Assembly: GCF_021391495.1 (NCBI RefSeq)
Contig: NZ_CP090063.1
Coordinates: 4,960,001 to 5,024,000 of the forward strand
Length of the DNA stretch: 64,000 nucleotides
Direction of reading: 5' to 3'
Source: Amycolatopsis acidiphila
Lineage (GTDB): Bacteria > Actinomycetota > Actinomycetes > Mycobacteriales > Pseudonocardiaceae
Part shown: positions 40,629-48,931 of the stretch, piece by piece
Position numbering within the stretch: position 1 is the first letter of the stretch
Layout of the letters: each line of letters starts with the position of its first letter
Made by a program: the position numbers and the translations under genes
Notes under the pieces: generated by a model
The model's database searches: none
What the model saw: only the letters and a program-made list of their open reading frames with translations
What the model was told of the DNA's origin: nothing

Positions 40629-41803
40629 CGCTGGTCCTCATCGGCTCGCCGGGCGTGGTCGATCTCCTCGAGGACCTTCGCGGTCGAGTCCCCCAACAGC
40701 GGGCCGGCATGCGCGCGGCGCACGGGCGTCCGGGAGAACCGCATCGGGGAGCCCAGTTGCTCCACCGAGCCCAGGGTGGGGTGTGGTGCCTCCCAGTAGA
40801 AGTCCCGTTGCCGCAACGTCTCGTCGGTGAAGACCTGTGCGTAGTCGGCGATCGGCGCGCAGGGGACGCCTGCCAGCTCCAGGTCATCCACAATGGACTG
40901 GGTAGTCCGGGTCACGGTGGCCTTTTCGATGCTTTCGATGAGCTCTTCGCGATGCTGTCGCCTCGAGTAGGCACTGTCGTAGCGAGGATCGGCGAGCAGC
41001 TCCTCGATGCCGAGTGTGGTGCAGAACGCCGTCCAGTTCTTCGGCGTGGTCGCACCGACGGTGACGTGCCCGTCCGCGGTCCGCACCGCCTGGTACGGCG
41101 CGTTGTTCTGATGGGCCGAGCCGTGTGGGCGCGGCACGGTCCCGTTCCCGAAGTACATGCCGGCTTCCCACACCGCGAAGGAGACCCCGGACTCCAGCAG
41201 GGACACGTCGATGTACTGCCCCTCCCCCGACCGGTCGCGCTCGCGCAGCGCCGCGGTCACCGCCAAGGCGATGTACAGCCCGCACACCAGGTCACAGATC
41301 GGGACCCCGACCTTGGCCGGCTCGTGGCCGGGAAAACCCGTCACGCTCATCAGCCCGCTGCGGGCCTGCGCCATGATGTCCAGCCCGGGCAGGTGTGCGA
41401 GCGGGCCGTCCTGGCCCCAGCCGGACGCGGACGCGTAGATCAGCCGCGGGTTCTCCTGGCGCAGGCTCGCGTAGTCGAGCCCCAGCCTGGTCATCGCGCC
41501 CGGCCGCAGGTTCTCCACCAGCACGTCCGCCCCGCGCACCAGCTCCCGCAGGGCCGCCTTGTCCGGTGCCGACTTCAGGTCCAGCGCGACCGATTCCTTG
41601 TTGCGGTTCAGCCGTACGAACGGGGAGCTCTCCCCCTGGATGAAGGGCCCGGTGGCGCGGACGGGATCCCCGCCGTCGGGGTTCTCCACCTTGAGCACGC
41701 GGGCGCCGAGGTCGGCCAGTTGCATCGTGGCGTACGGGGCGGCCATGAACGCGCCGACCTCCAGTACGGTCACGCCGGTCAGAGGTGGGTTCGCTGTGGT
41801 CAC
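40625..41803 (-). CDS. CaiB/BaiF family (class III) CoA transferase
   Basis: This 392-residue single-domain enzyme has the full classical signature: LTGVTVLEVGAFMAAPYATMQLADLGARVLKVENP, VALDLKS, VLVENLRPGAMTRLGLDY, YASASGWGQDGP and GQYIDVSLLESGV, where the Asp in YIDVSLLE is the expected nucleophile. It resembles succinyl-CoA-dependent transferases for dicarboxylates or hydroxy acids. The GTG start overlaps the hydrolase stop (GTGA). It probably activates the acid imported by the MFS transporter of the same operon. Confidence 0.87.
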   Translation of the reverse strand: MTTANPPLTGVTVLEVGAFMAAPYATMQLADLGARVLKVENPDGGDPVRATGPFIQGESSPFVRLNRNKESVALDLKSAPDKAALRELVRGADVLVENLRPGAMTRLGLDYASLRQENPRLIYASASGWGQDGPLAHLPGLDIMAQARSGLMSVTGFPGHEPAKVGVPICDLVCGLYIALAVTAALRERDRSGEGQYIDVSLLESGVSFAVWEAGMYFGNGTVPRPHGSAHQNNAPYQAVRTADGHVTVGATTPKNWTAFCTTLGIEELLADPRYDSAYSRRQHREELIESIEKATVTRTTQSIVDDLELAGVPCAPIADYAQVFTDETLRQRDFYWEAPHPTLGSVEQLGSPMRFSRTPVRRAHAGPLLGDSTAKVLEEIDHARRADEDQR

Positions 41804-42555
41804 TGTGCCCTCCGTGTGACTGTGTTGCGGAGCGTGCCGATACCGGAGATCTCGACCTCGACGACGTCCCCCGGCACCAGCTCGCCCACCCCGGCGGGGC
41901 TGCCGGTGAGCAGCACGTCGCCGGGGGCGAGAGTGATCCAGCGGGTCACGAAGGCGAGCAGCTCGCCGATACCGAACACCATCTCCGAGGTCGATCCTTT
42001 CTGCACGACCCGGCTGCCGAGCCGGGTGGTGACGCGCAGCGCCGACGGATCTCCCACGTCGGTCTCGATCCACGGGCCCAGCGGGCAGAAGGTGTCCGCG
42101 CTCTTCGCGCGGATCCACTGGCCGTCGGCGCGCCAGTCGTGCGCGGTGACGTCGTTCGCGCAGGTGTAGCCCAGCACGAAGTCCGCGGCCCGCTCGGCGG
42201 GCACCTGCCGCGCGGTGCGGCCGATGACGACGGCGAGCTCGCCCTCGTACTCCAGACGCCGCACCTCGGCCGGGCGCACCACCTCCGCCTCCGGGCCGAC
42301 GACCGCGTTGGGCGCCTTGAGGAACAAGGCGGGTTGCTCCGGCCAGGGCCTGCCCTTCTCGGCGATCTGGCCGGCGTAGTTGCTGCCGGCGCAGACGATC
42401 ACCCGGGGATCGCAGGGGGAAAGCAGCGTGACGTCCGCCAGCCTCCCGGCCACCGGGCCGGGTCCGGTGGCGTCCTCCGGCAGTTCGTGCACGACGTCCC
42501 CGACGAGGACACCCCGGCCCGTCCGCCCGTCGAGGGAGTAGCGAATGATCCGCAT
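41800..42555 (-). CDS. fumarylacetoacetate hydrolase family protein
   Basis: This is a 251-residue FAH-fold enzyme: CAGSNYAGQIAEKGRPWPEQPALFLKAPNAVVGP, RRLEYEGELAVVIGRTA with the metal-binding Glu pair (E-x-E), YTCANDVTAHDW with the metal Asp, and LLTGSPAGVGELVPGDVVEVEI. Members hydrolyse C-C bonds of beta-diketones (fumarylpyruvate) or decarboxylate oxaloacetate-type acids, using Mg. It lies between the CoA transferase (overlap) and the large FAD/Fe-S protein (4 bases upstream) in the operon. Confidence 0.87.
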   Translation of the reverse strand: MRIIRYSLDGRTGRGVLVGDVVHELPEDATGPGPVAGRLADVTLLSPCDPRVIVCAGSNYAGQIAEKGRPWPEQPALFLKAPNAVVGPEAEVVRPAEVRRLEYEGELAVVIGRTARQVPAERAADFVLGYTCANDVTAHDWRADGQWIRAKSADTFCPLGPWIETDVGDPSALRVTTRLGSRVVQKGSTSEMVFGIGELLAFVTRWITLAPGDVLLTGSPAGVGELVPGDVVEVEISGIGTLRNTVTRRAQ

Positions 42556-42559
42556 CGCG

Positions 42560-45475
42560 TCACCTGTCCCCGGTGGGCGCGGCGAGCGCGGCGCGCACCA
42601 GCTCGACGGGATGCCAGGCGCTGCGCCCCGCGCCGTGGAAGATCTGCTGCCGGCACGACACGCCCGTCGCGGCCACGATGGTGTCCTCCGGTTCCACCGC
42701 CAGCGCGGGGAAGAGCCGGTCGCCGCCGACCGCCATGGACGTCTCGTAGTGCTCGGACTCGAAACCGAACGAGCCCGCCATCCCGCAGCAGCCGGCCTCG
42801 ATCTCCACCACCTCCGCGCCCGGGATCCGGCGCAACAGTGCCATCGTGGCCGCCGTGCCGACTTCCGCCTTCTGGTGGCAGTGCCCGTGGAACACCACCC
42901 GCCGCCCGGCGAGCCACGAGTCGCCGCGCAGCGTCAGCCTGCCCGCGTCGATCGCCTCGGCCAGGAGCTCCTCGACCTGCCTGACCCGGTCGGCGACCTG
43001 CGGCGCCGAACCGGGCAGCAGCGCGGCGTACTCGTCGCGGAGCATGAACAGGCACGACGGCTCGCAGCCGACGATCGGCGCGTCCGCCTCGCCGTGCTCC
43101 GCCAGCGATGAGACCAGCGCCGATGCCTTTTTCTTCGCGTCGTCCACCAGCCCCTTGGACAGGCTCGACCGCCCGCAGCAGCCGCCACCGGCGAGTTCGA
43201 CACGCCAGCCCGCGCGCTCGAGCAACTCGATCGCCGCCTGGCCGATGTGCGGCTCCGTGAAGGTGGTGAACGAGTCGGCGAGCCAGGTGAGCGTGCCCAG
43301 CGGGGCCGGCCCGGCCGCCCGCGGGCGCCCGCGGAACCACCGCAGCAGGCTGGCCCGCCGGAACTGCGGCAGCGGGCGGGCCGTCGTGATGCCCACGGCG
43401 CGTTCGGCCAGCCGGCGCAGGAAACCGATCCGGCCCGGCAGGTTCGACAGCGGGGCGACCGCCGAACCGAGCCGGTTGAGCGTCCGGATCGAGCCGAAAA
43501 GACGCGACCGCAGCGGGGTCCCGTGGATCTCGTGATGATGCGCCAGCGTCTCGGCCTTCAGCGTGGCCATGTCCACGCTCATCGGGCATTCGCTCTTGCA
43601 GGCCTTGCACATCAGGCACAGGTCGAGGATCTCGTGCAGCCGCTCACCGCCGAGCGCGGCGTGCGGGTCCGCTTCGGACAGTGCCTTCACCAGCGCGTTG
43701 GCGCGGCCGCGGGTGGAATGCTCCTCGTTCCTGGTCGCGATGTAGGACGGGCACATGACGCCGGGGCCGGACTTCCGGCACGCGCCGATGTTCATGCAAC
43801 GATCCGCGGCGCCGCGCATGCCGCCGAGGACCTCGAACTCGAGCGTCGTCGTGACCGGCCGGGCCGGTGGCAGCGCGTCGCGGTCACGCAGGTTCTCGGT
43901 CATCGAGGGCGCGTCGACGATCTTGCCGGGGTTCATCACGTTGCCCGGGTCGAACAGACGCTTGACCTCGCGCATCACCTCGTACAGCGGATCGCCGAAG
44001 ACCTGCCGGTTGAACTCGCTGCGGGCCAGGCCGTCGCCGTGCTCGCTGGAGTTCACCCCGCCGTATTCGGCGACCAGGTCCCTGACCGCCTCGGCGACCG
44101 CCCGCATCGTGGCGACCTCGCCGGGGTCGGTCAGATCGACGAACGGGCGGATGTGCAGGCAGCCCACCGAACAGTGCCCGTAGAACCCCGCCTCCAGCTG
44201 GTGCTCGTCGAGAATCTCCTTGAACCGCTTGGTGTAGTCCGCCAGCTGGGTCGGGTCCACCGCGGTGTCCTCGACGAACGCGAGCGGGCGGCGGGTGCCC
44301 TCACCGGCGGCCATCAGCAGGCCGAGGCTGGACTTGCGGACCTTGAGCAGCGCCGCCTGGTCGGCGGGCGTGACCGCGCGAAGGGTGTGGTAGCCGTGCC
44401 CGCCGCGCCGCCACAGCGCGTCGAGCCGGTCCAGCCCGGCGATCAGCTCCGCCTCGTCGTCGCCGGTGAACGAGACGAACAACAGCGCACCCGGGTCCCC
44501 GACGAGGATGTTCCCCAGCTCGGCGTACTCGATCTTCTGCCGGGACAGCTCCAGGATCGTGCGGTCCATCAGCTCCACCTGATGGGGCCCGCAGCTCAGC
44601 GCGTCGGTGGTGGCCGAGATCGCGCTCGCGGTGTCGGTGAAGTGGCCGACCGCGTAGACCGTGCGCGCGGGCTTGGGCACCAGGTCCACCAGGGCGCGGG
44701 TGACCACCACCAGGGTGCCCTCCGCCCCCACCACGAACTTGGCGAGGTCGAACGGCGAACCCAGCAGCCGGTCGAGCCGGTAGCCGCACGCGCGGCGCCA
44801 GAACAGCGGCATCCCGGCCCTGATGACGTCCTCGTTGGCGGTGACCAGTTCCGGCAGCGACCGGTGGATCCGGCCCTCCAGGGTGTCCGTCGCCGCCCGG
44901 CGCTCGCGCTCCGCCTCGTCGACGGGTTCGAACCTGGCGCGCGAGCCGTCGGCGAGCACCACGTCGAGCGCGCGCACGTGGTCGATCGTCATGCCGTAGG
45001 TCAGCGAGCCGCTGCCGGCGGAGTTGTTGCCGATCATCCCGCCGATCGTCGCGCGGTTGCTGGTCGAGGTGTCCGGGCCGAACATCAGCCCGTGCGGGGC
45101 GGCCGCCTGGTTCAGCTGGTCCTGCACCACGCCCGCCTCCACCCAGGCCGTCCGTGCCACCGGGTCGATCTCGAGGATCCGGTTCAGGTGCCGGGACAGG
45201 TCGAGCACCAGGCCGGGACCCACGGTCTGGCCCGCCAGGCTCGTCCCCGCACCGCGGGGCACGATCGGCACCCCGAGCTCGCCGGCGGCTTTCACCGCGG
45301 CGGCGACGTCCTCGGCGTGCCGCGGGAAGACGACGCCGAGCGGGGCGATCGAGTACATGCTGGCGTCGCGGGAGAAGAGGTGCCGGCTGTAGTCGTCGAA
45401 GGCGACCTCGCCTTCCAGCGTCGCACGGAGCGCGCCTTCCAGACCGGCGCCCTGGTCAGTCATCCCGACAGTCAT
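42560..45475 (-). CDS. FAD-binding and Fe-S-binding D-2-hydroxyacid dehydrogenase (GlcD-GlpC fusion, YdiJ-like)
   Basis: This is a 971-residue fusion. Residues about 35-215 are an FAD_binding_4 domain (PIVPRGAGTSLAGQTVGPGLVLDLS, GGMIGNNSAGSGSLTYG). About 215-545 is the FAD-oxidase C domain (GAEGTLVVVTRALVDLVP, GFYGHCSVGCLHIRPFVDL, VKRLFDPGNVMNPGKI). Two Fe-S motifs follow (CMNIGACRK...CPSY and CLMCKACKSECPMS), then two CCG domains (GGGCCGRSSLSKG, HGHCHQKA, AGCCGMAGSFGFE). Such enzymes oxidise D-2-hydroxyacids (D-lactate, glycolate, D-2-hydroxyglutarate) and pass electrons to the respiratory chain. The ATG overlaps the MFS stop. Confidence 0.9.
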   Translation of the reverse strand: MTVGMTDQGAGLEGALRATLEGEVAFDDYSRHLFSRDASMYSIAPLGVVFPRHAEDVAAAVKAAGELGVPIVPRGAGTSLAGQTVGPGLVLDLSRHLNRILEIDPVARTAWVEAGVVQDQLNQAAAPHGLMFGPDTSTSNRATIGGMIGNNSAGSGSLTYGMTIDHVRALDVVLADGSRARFEPVDEAERERRAATDTLEGRIHRSLPELVTANEDVIRAGMPLFWRRACGYRLDRLLGSPFDLAKFVVGAEGTLVVVTRALVDLVPKPARTVYAVGHFTDTASAISATTDALSCGPHQVELMDRTILELSRQKIEYAELGNILVGDPGALLFVSFTGDDEAELIAGLDRLDALWRRGGHGYHTLRAVTPADQAALLKVRKSSLGLLMAAGEGTRRPLAFVEDTAVDPTQLADYTKRFKEILDEHQLEAGFYGHCSVGCLHIRPFVDLTDPGEVATMRAVAEAVRDLVAEYGGVNSSEHGDGLARSEFNRQVFGDPLYEVMREVKRLFDPGNVMNPGKIVDAPSMTENLRDRDALPPARPVTTTLEFEVLGGMRGAADRCMNIGACRKSGPGVMCPSYIATRNEEHSTRGRANALVKALSEADPHAALGGERLHEILDLCLMCKACKSECPMSVDMATLKAETLAHHHEIHGTPLRSRLFGSIRTLNRLGSAVAPLSNLPGRIGFLRRLAERAVGITTARPLPQFRRASLLRWFRGRPRAAGPAPLGTLTWLADSFTTFTEPHIGQAAIELLERAGWRVELAGGGCCGRSSLSKGLVDDAKKKASALVSSLAEHGEADAPIVGCEPSCLFMLRDEYAALLPGSAPQVADRVRQVEELLAEAIDAGRLTLRGDSWLAGRRVVFHGHCHQKAEVGTAATMALLRRIPGAEVVEIEAGCCGMAGSFGFESEHYETSMAVGGDRLFPALAVEPEDTIVAATGVSCRQQIFHGAGRSAWHPVELVRAALAAPTGDR

Positions 45476-46797
45476 GTAAGGCCTTCCGACGCGGCTGCTG
45501 CTTCCTTCTCGGCCTGCGCCACCTTCGCGGCCTCGCGCAGCTTCTTGCGCAGTGGCAGCACCAGCAACGCCGCGATCGCGAAGACCACCCCGAAGAACAC
45601 CTGGGTGAGCGCATACCCCCCGCCGCTGAGGTCGGTGAGCCAGCCGCCGACGTAGGGCCCGACGAAGCTGCCCAGGTTGCCGACCCCGTTGATGAGGCCC
45701 ATCCCGGCCCCCGCCGCCGCCACCGGCGTGAGCTTGGTGACCGAGGCCCAGAACGGCCCGTACCAGGCGATGGACGCGGCGGTGCCCAGGATCATCGCCA
45801 CGAGCACGAGCCACTTCTGTTCCGCCGAGATCAGGCTCGCCCCGGCGAGGATCACCGCGCCTGCCCCGAGGACGATCGACATGTGCGCGACGTGCCCGCC
45901 CCGCCGGTCGGCGGACCGGCCGACCATGATGATCGCGATACCCGCGGCGACCTGCGGCAGCATCGCGACCAGCCCGACCTGCATATCGGTGTGGAACGCC
46001 TTCTTCAGCACGCTCGGCAGCCACAGGGTGAGGCCGAGCAGCCCCATCTGCGTCAACGTGTAGATGAGGGCGAACTGCCACACGACGCGGCTGGTGAACG
46101 CGGCCTTGAACGTGCCGCGGTGCTTGAGCGGCTCGCCCTCTTCGATCCGGGAGCGCTCGATGTAGTCCCGTTCGCCCGCCGTGAGCCAGCCCGCCTTCGC
46201 CGGGGTGTCCCGCACGACGGCCAGCCATGCGGCGAGCCCGACGATCAGCGGCGCACCACCCTGGATGACGAACATCCACCGCCAGTCCGCGTAGGTCAGG
46301 ATGATGCCGGAGAACGGCGCGGCGACGATCGCCGCGATCGGCGTGTACAGCTTGAAGATCGCGTACGCCCTGCTGCGCTCGGAGAACGGGAACCACGACC
46401 GGATGGTGGCCATCAGCGCGGGCTGCACCCCGCCCTCGGCCACGCCGAGCAGGAAACGGGCGAGCACGAGCTCGCCGAACGTGTGGGTGAGCCCGGAGGC
46501 CATCGCGGCGATGCTCCACAGCACCAGCAGGATCGCGATCCACTTCTTCGCGCTCCACCGTTCGGCCATGTATCCGCCGGGAACCTGCAGCAGCAGGTAC
46601 CCCCAGAAGAAGATCCCGCTCGCGAGGCCCTGCTCGGCCCCGCTCAGGTGCATGTCCTCCTTGAGGTGCGGGAGCGCGAAGCTGATGTTCGTCCGGTCGA
46701 TGTAGCAGATGACGTAGATGAACACGATGACCGGCAGGATGTAGATCCACCGCTTCTTTTCGGATCCACGCCGGAAAAGGGATGTCCGCTCGTTCAA
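45472..46797 (-). CDS. MFS transporter, anion:cation symporter (phthalate/tartrate permease) type
   Basis: This is a 441-residue inner-membrane carrier with 12 predicted helices. YIDRTNISFALPHLKEDMHLSGAEQGLASGIFFWGYLLLQVPGGYMAERWSAKKWI and FLLGVAEGGVQPALMATIRSWFP are characteristic of the ACS family, which imports organic anions (phthalate, tartrate, glucarate and others) with protons. It should bring in the substrate of this operon. The start codon is TTG, with AAGGAGG 7 bases before it. That site lies in the loop of a short hairpin (46801-46816), which may tune translation. Confidence 0.88.
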   Translation of the reverse strand: MNERTSLFRRGSEKKRWIYILPVIVFIYVICYIDRTNISFALPHLKEDMHLSGAEQGLASGIFFWGYLLLQVPGGYMAERWSAKKWIAILLVLWSIAAMASGLTHTFGELVLARFLLGVAEGGVQPALMATIRSWFPFSERSRAYAIFKLYTPIAAIVAAPFSGIILTYADWRWMFVIQGGAPLIVGLAAWLAVVRDTPAKAGWLTAGERDYIERSRIEEGEPLKHRGTFKAAFTSRVVWQFALIYTLTQMGLLGLTLWLPSVLKKAFHTDMQVGLVAMLPQVAAGIAIIMVGRSADRRGGHVAHMSIVLGAGAVILAGASLISAEQKWLVLVAMILGTAASIAWYGPFWASVTKLTPVAAAGAGMGLINGVGNLGSFVGPYVGGWLTDLSGGGYALTQVFFGVVFAIAALLVLPLRKKLREAAKVAQAEKEAAAASEGLT

Positions 46798-46800
46798 CGA

Positions 46801-46816
46801 CCTACCTCCTTGTAGG
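46801..46816 (-). promoter_or_regulatory. hairpin enclosing the ribosome-binding site of the MFS gene
   Basis: On the minus strand CCTAC-AAGGAG-GTAGG places the AAGGAG core in the loop of a 5-bp stem just before the TTG start at 46797. Remaining positions of the 109-base gap to the aminotransferase gene show nothing recognisable. Confidence 0.4.
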
Positions 46817-46906
46817 TGGCCGGCGCGGTCGCGCCGGTTTTGCGCGTCGTGCGTTGAGCGTCGAGAACAGCGGCCCGGTGCCCGGGTGCGGCGCCGGACC
46901 GGGGGG

Positions 46907-48082
46907 TCACGCGGTGCGCAACACCTCCAGTGCGGCCTGGAGACCGGCGGGATCCACCGGCACGCCCGCCAGTTCGAGTCCCATCTGGACGCCGGACAGC
47001 GTGCCGGCCAGCGTCAGGTCGTTGAGGTCACCGAGGTGGCCGATCCGGAACACCCGCCCGGCGAGCCTGCCGAGGCCGGTGCCCAGCGACATGTCGAAGC
47101 GGTCCAGGATGATCCGCCGGACCTTGTCCGCGTCGTGCTCCTCGCCCAGCAGTACCGCAGTCAGTGCGCTGGAGTACTCGCGTTCGTCCGCGCACAGGAC
47201 GTCCAGCCCCCAGCCACGGACGGCGGCCCTGGTCGCCTCGGCGTGCCGGTCGTGCCGTGCGAACACGGCGGCCAGGCCTTCCTTCTCCAGCAGGAGCAGG
47301 GCTTCCCGCAGGCCGTAGAGCAGGTTGGTCGGTGGGGTGTAGGGGTAGTAGCCGCGCTCGTTGGCCTCGAGGACCGGCGCCCAGTCCCAGTACGCCTTCG
47401 GCAACCGGGCGCTCGAATGTGCTGAAAGCGCTTTCTCGCTGACCGCGTTGAAACCGAGGCCGGGCGGCAGCATCAAGCCCTTCTGCGAGCAAGCGATGGT
47501 GACGTCGACGCCCCACTCGTCGTGGCGGTAGTCGATCGAGCCCAGCGAGGAGATCGTGTCGACCAGCAGCAGCGCCGGATGCCCCGCGTCGTCGATGGCC
47601 GCCCGGATCTCCGGTATCCGGCTGGTCACCCCCGTCGAGGTCTCGTTGTGCACCACCATCACCGCGGCGATGGCGTGTGCCGTGTCCGCCGCCAGCCGTT
47701 CTGCGACGACGAGCGGGTCCACGCCACGGCGCCAGTCGCCTGGCACGAACTCGACCACCAGTCCGAGCCGTTCCGCCATGTCGCGCCAGAGCGTGGCGAA
47801 GTGACCGGTTTCGAAGGCCAGCACCCGGTCACCGGGTGAGAGCGTGTTGACCAGCGCCGCTTCCCAGGCTCCGGTGCCCGAAGACGGGTAGATGACGACC
47901 GGGCCGGTGGTGCCGAACACCGGCCGGATCCGTTGCAGCAGGTCGAGCGCGAGGTCGGCGAAGTCCGGCCCGCGATGGTCGATGGTCGGTTGTGCGATGG
48001 CCAGGAGCACCGGGTCCGGGACGTTGGTCGGGCCGGGGATCTGCAGGAAATGACGTCCGCTGGGAGCGACCACTGCACCCAT
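46907..48082 (-). CDS. class V aminotransferase (serine/alanine--glyoxylate aminotransferase type)
   Basis: This is a 391-residue PLP enzyme: LQIPGPTNVPDPVLLAIAQPTIDHRGPDF at the N-terminus, YPSSGTGAWEAALVN for the phosphate, LLVDTISSLGSIDYRHDEWGVDVTIACSQKGLMLPPGLGF with the PLP Asp and Lys. This matches serine--glyoxylate or alanine--glyoxylate aminotransferases (also pyrimidine-catabolic PucG). It transfers an amino group to glyoxylate. It is the first gene of the operon 48082-39858 and is divergent from the IclR regulator, sharing a 49-base promoter region with direct repeats. Glyoxylate could arise from glycolate oxidised by the FAD/Fe-S enzyme downstream. Confidence 0.88.
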   Translation of the reverse strand: MGAVVAPSGRHFLQIPGPTNVPDPVLLAIAQPTIDHRGPDFADLALDLLQRIRPVFGTTGPVVIYPSSGTGAWEAALVNTLSPGDRVLAFETGHFATLWRDMAERLGLVVEFVPGDWRRGVDPLVVAERLAADTAHAIAAVMVVHNETSTGVTSRIPEIRAAIDDAGHPALLLVDTISSLGSIDYRHDEWGVDVTIACSQKGLMLPPGLGFNAVSEKALSAHSSARLPKAYWDWAPVLEANERGYYPYTPPTNLLYGLREALLLLEKEGLAAVFARHDRHAEATRAAVRGWGLDVLCADEREYSSALTAVLLGEEHDADKVRRIILDRFDMSLGTGLGRLAGRVFRIGHLGDLNDLTLAGTLSGVQMGLELAGVPVDPAGLQAALEVLRTA

Positions 48083-48088
48083 TCCATT

Positions 48089-48119
48089 CTGTGCCGTGAC
48101 GTGGCACGCTGTGCCGTGA
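48089..48119. promoter_or_regulatory. 11-bp direct repeats, putative IclR operator
   Basis: CTGTGCCGTGA occurs at 48089-48099 and again at 48109-48119, exactly 20 bp (two helix turns) apart, with a GTGGCAC inverted partner between. They fill the 49-base divergent gap between the aminotransferase and iclR-type genes. IclR tetramers often bind such spaced repeats. Confidence 0.55.
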
Positions 48120-48131
48120 AAAGGTTCAGCG

Positions 48132-48926
48132 ATGGTAGGTACACGTGATCGAGGAGTCAAGACTGTGCGAAACGTCCTGAACACACTCCGCGTGCTCGAG
48201 GAGGTCGCGGCGCGACAACCGGTCGGCGTGGGCGAGCTGGCCCGGGTGCTGGACATGCCCAAGAGCTCGGTGCAGCGCGCGCTGGTCACCCTGGACACGG
48301 CGGGGTGGATACGGGCCGGTTCCGGCGAGGTCACCCGCTGGGTGCTGACCACCAGGGCGCTCGTGGTCGGCGGGCGCGCCAGCGACGACCTCGGGCTGCG
48401 CGACGCGGCCGTGCCGATCATGGAGAACCTGCGCCGGCGCACCGAGGAGACCATCCACCTCACGGTTCCCGAGGAGGGCAAGGTCGTCCTGATCGAGCGG
48501 CTGGAGACGGCCAAGCCCGTCCGGATCAGCATGGCCCTGGGACACGCGCTGCCCCTGCACGCGTCCGCCAACGGCAAGGCGGTGCTCGCCAACAGCCGCA
48601 CCGACGTCGTCCGGCGCCTGCTCACCGACGAGCTCCCGCGCTACACCGACACCACCATCACCGACCCGGACCGGTTGCGCGCCGAGCTGACCACGATCCG
48701 CGAACAGGGCTTCGCCCTCAACCACGGCGAGTGGCGATCCGACGTCGGCTCCGTCGCCGCGGCCGTGATGGGCGGCCACGAGACCCCGATCGCGAGCCTG
48801 AGCGTGAACATCCCGATGAGCCGCCTGACCCCCGAATCCGAGGCGGGCTACGGCAAAGCGGTCAGCGAGGCGGCACGCGACCTCAGCGCCCGGATCGGCT
48901 ACCTGACGCCGCCCGGGCAGGCCTGA
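48132..48926 (+). CDS. IclR family transcriptional regulator
   Basis: This is a 264-residue IclR-type regulator. The winged helix spans about residues 10-70 (VLNTLRVLEEVAARQPVGVGELARVLDMPKSSVQRALVTLDTAGWI), and the effector domain has TEETIHLTVPEEGKVVLIERLE, ALPLHASANGKAVLA and IREQGFALNHGEWRSDVGSVAAAV. Ligands in this family are usually small acids such as glyoxylate or aromatic acids. It is divergent from the six-gene catabolic operon and probably controls it, and itself, through the direct repeats at 48089. Confidence 0.9.
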   Translation: MVGTRDRGVKTVRNVLNTLRVLEEVAARQPVGVGELARVLDMPKSSVQRALVTLDTAGWIRAGSGEVTRWVLTTRALVVGGRASDDLGLRDAAVPIMENLRRRTEETIHLTVPEEGKVVLIERLETAKPVRISMALGHALPLHASANGKAVLANSRTDVVRRLLTDELPRYTDTTITDPDRLRAELTTIREQGFALNHGEWRSDVGSVAAAVMGGHETPIASLSVNIPMSRLTPESEAGYGKAVSEAARDLSARIGYLTPPGQA

Positions 48927-48931
48927 TCAGG

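Noticed and set aside
43247..45655. A long open frame (about 800 codons) on the plus strand opposite the FAD/Fe-S dehydrogenase
   Set aside because: It is Arg/Pro/His-rich, has no family motif, and lies antisense to a gene with full domain content. Such frames are a by-product of high GC content.
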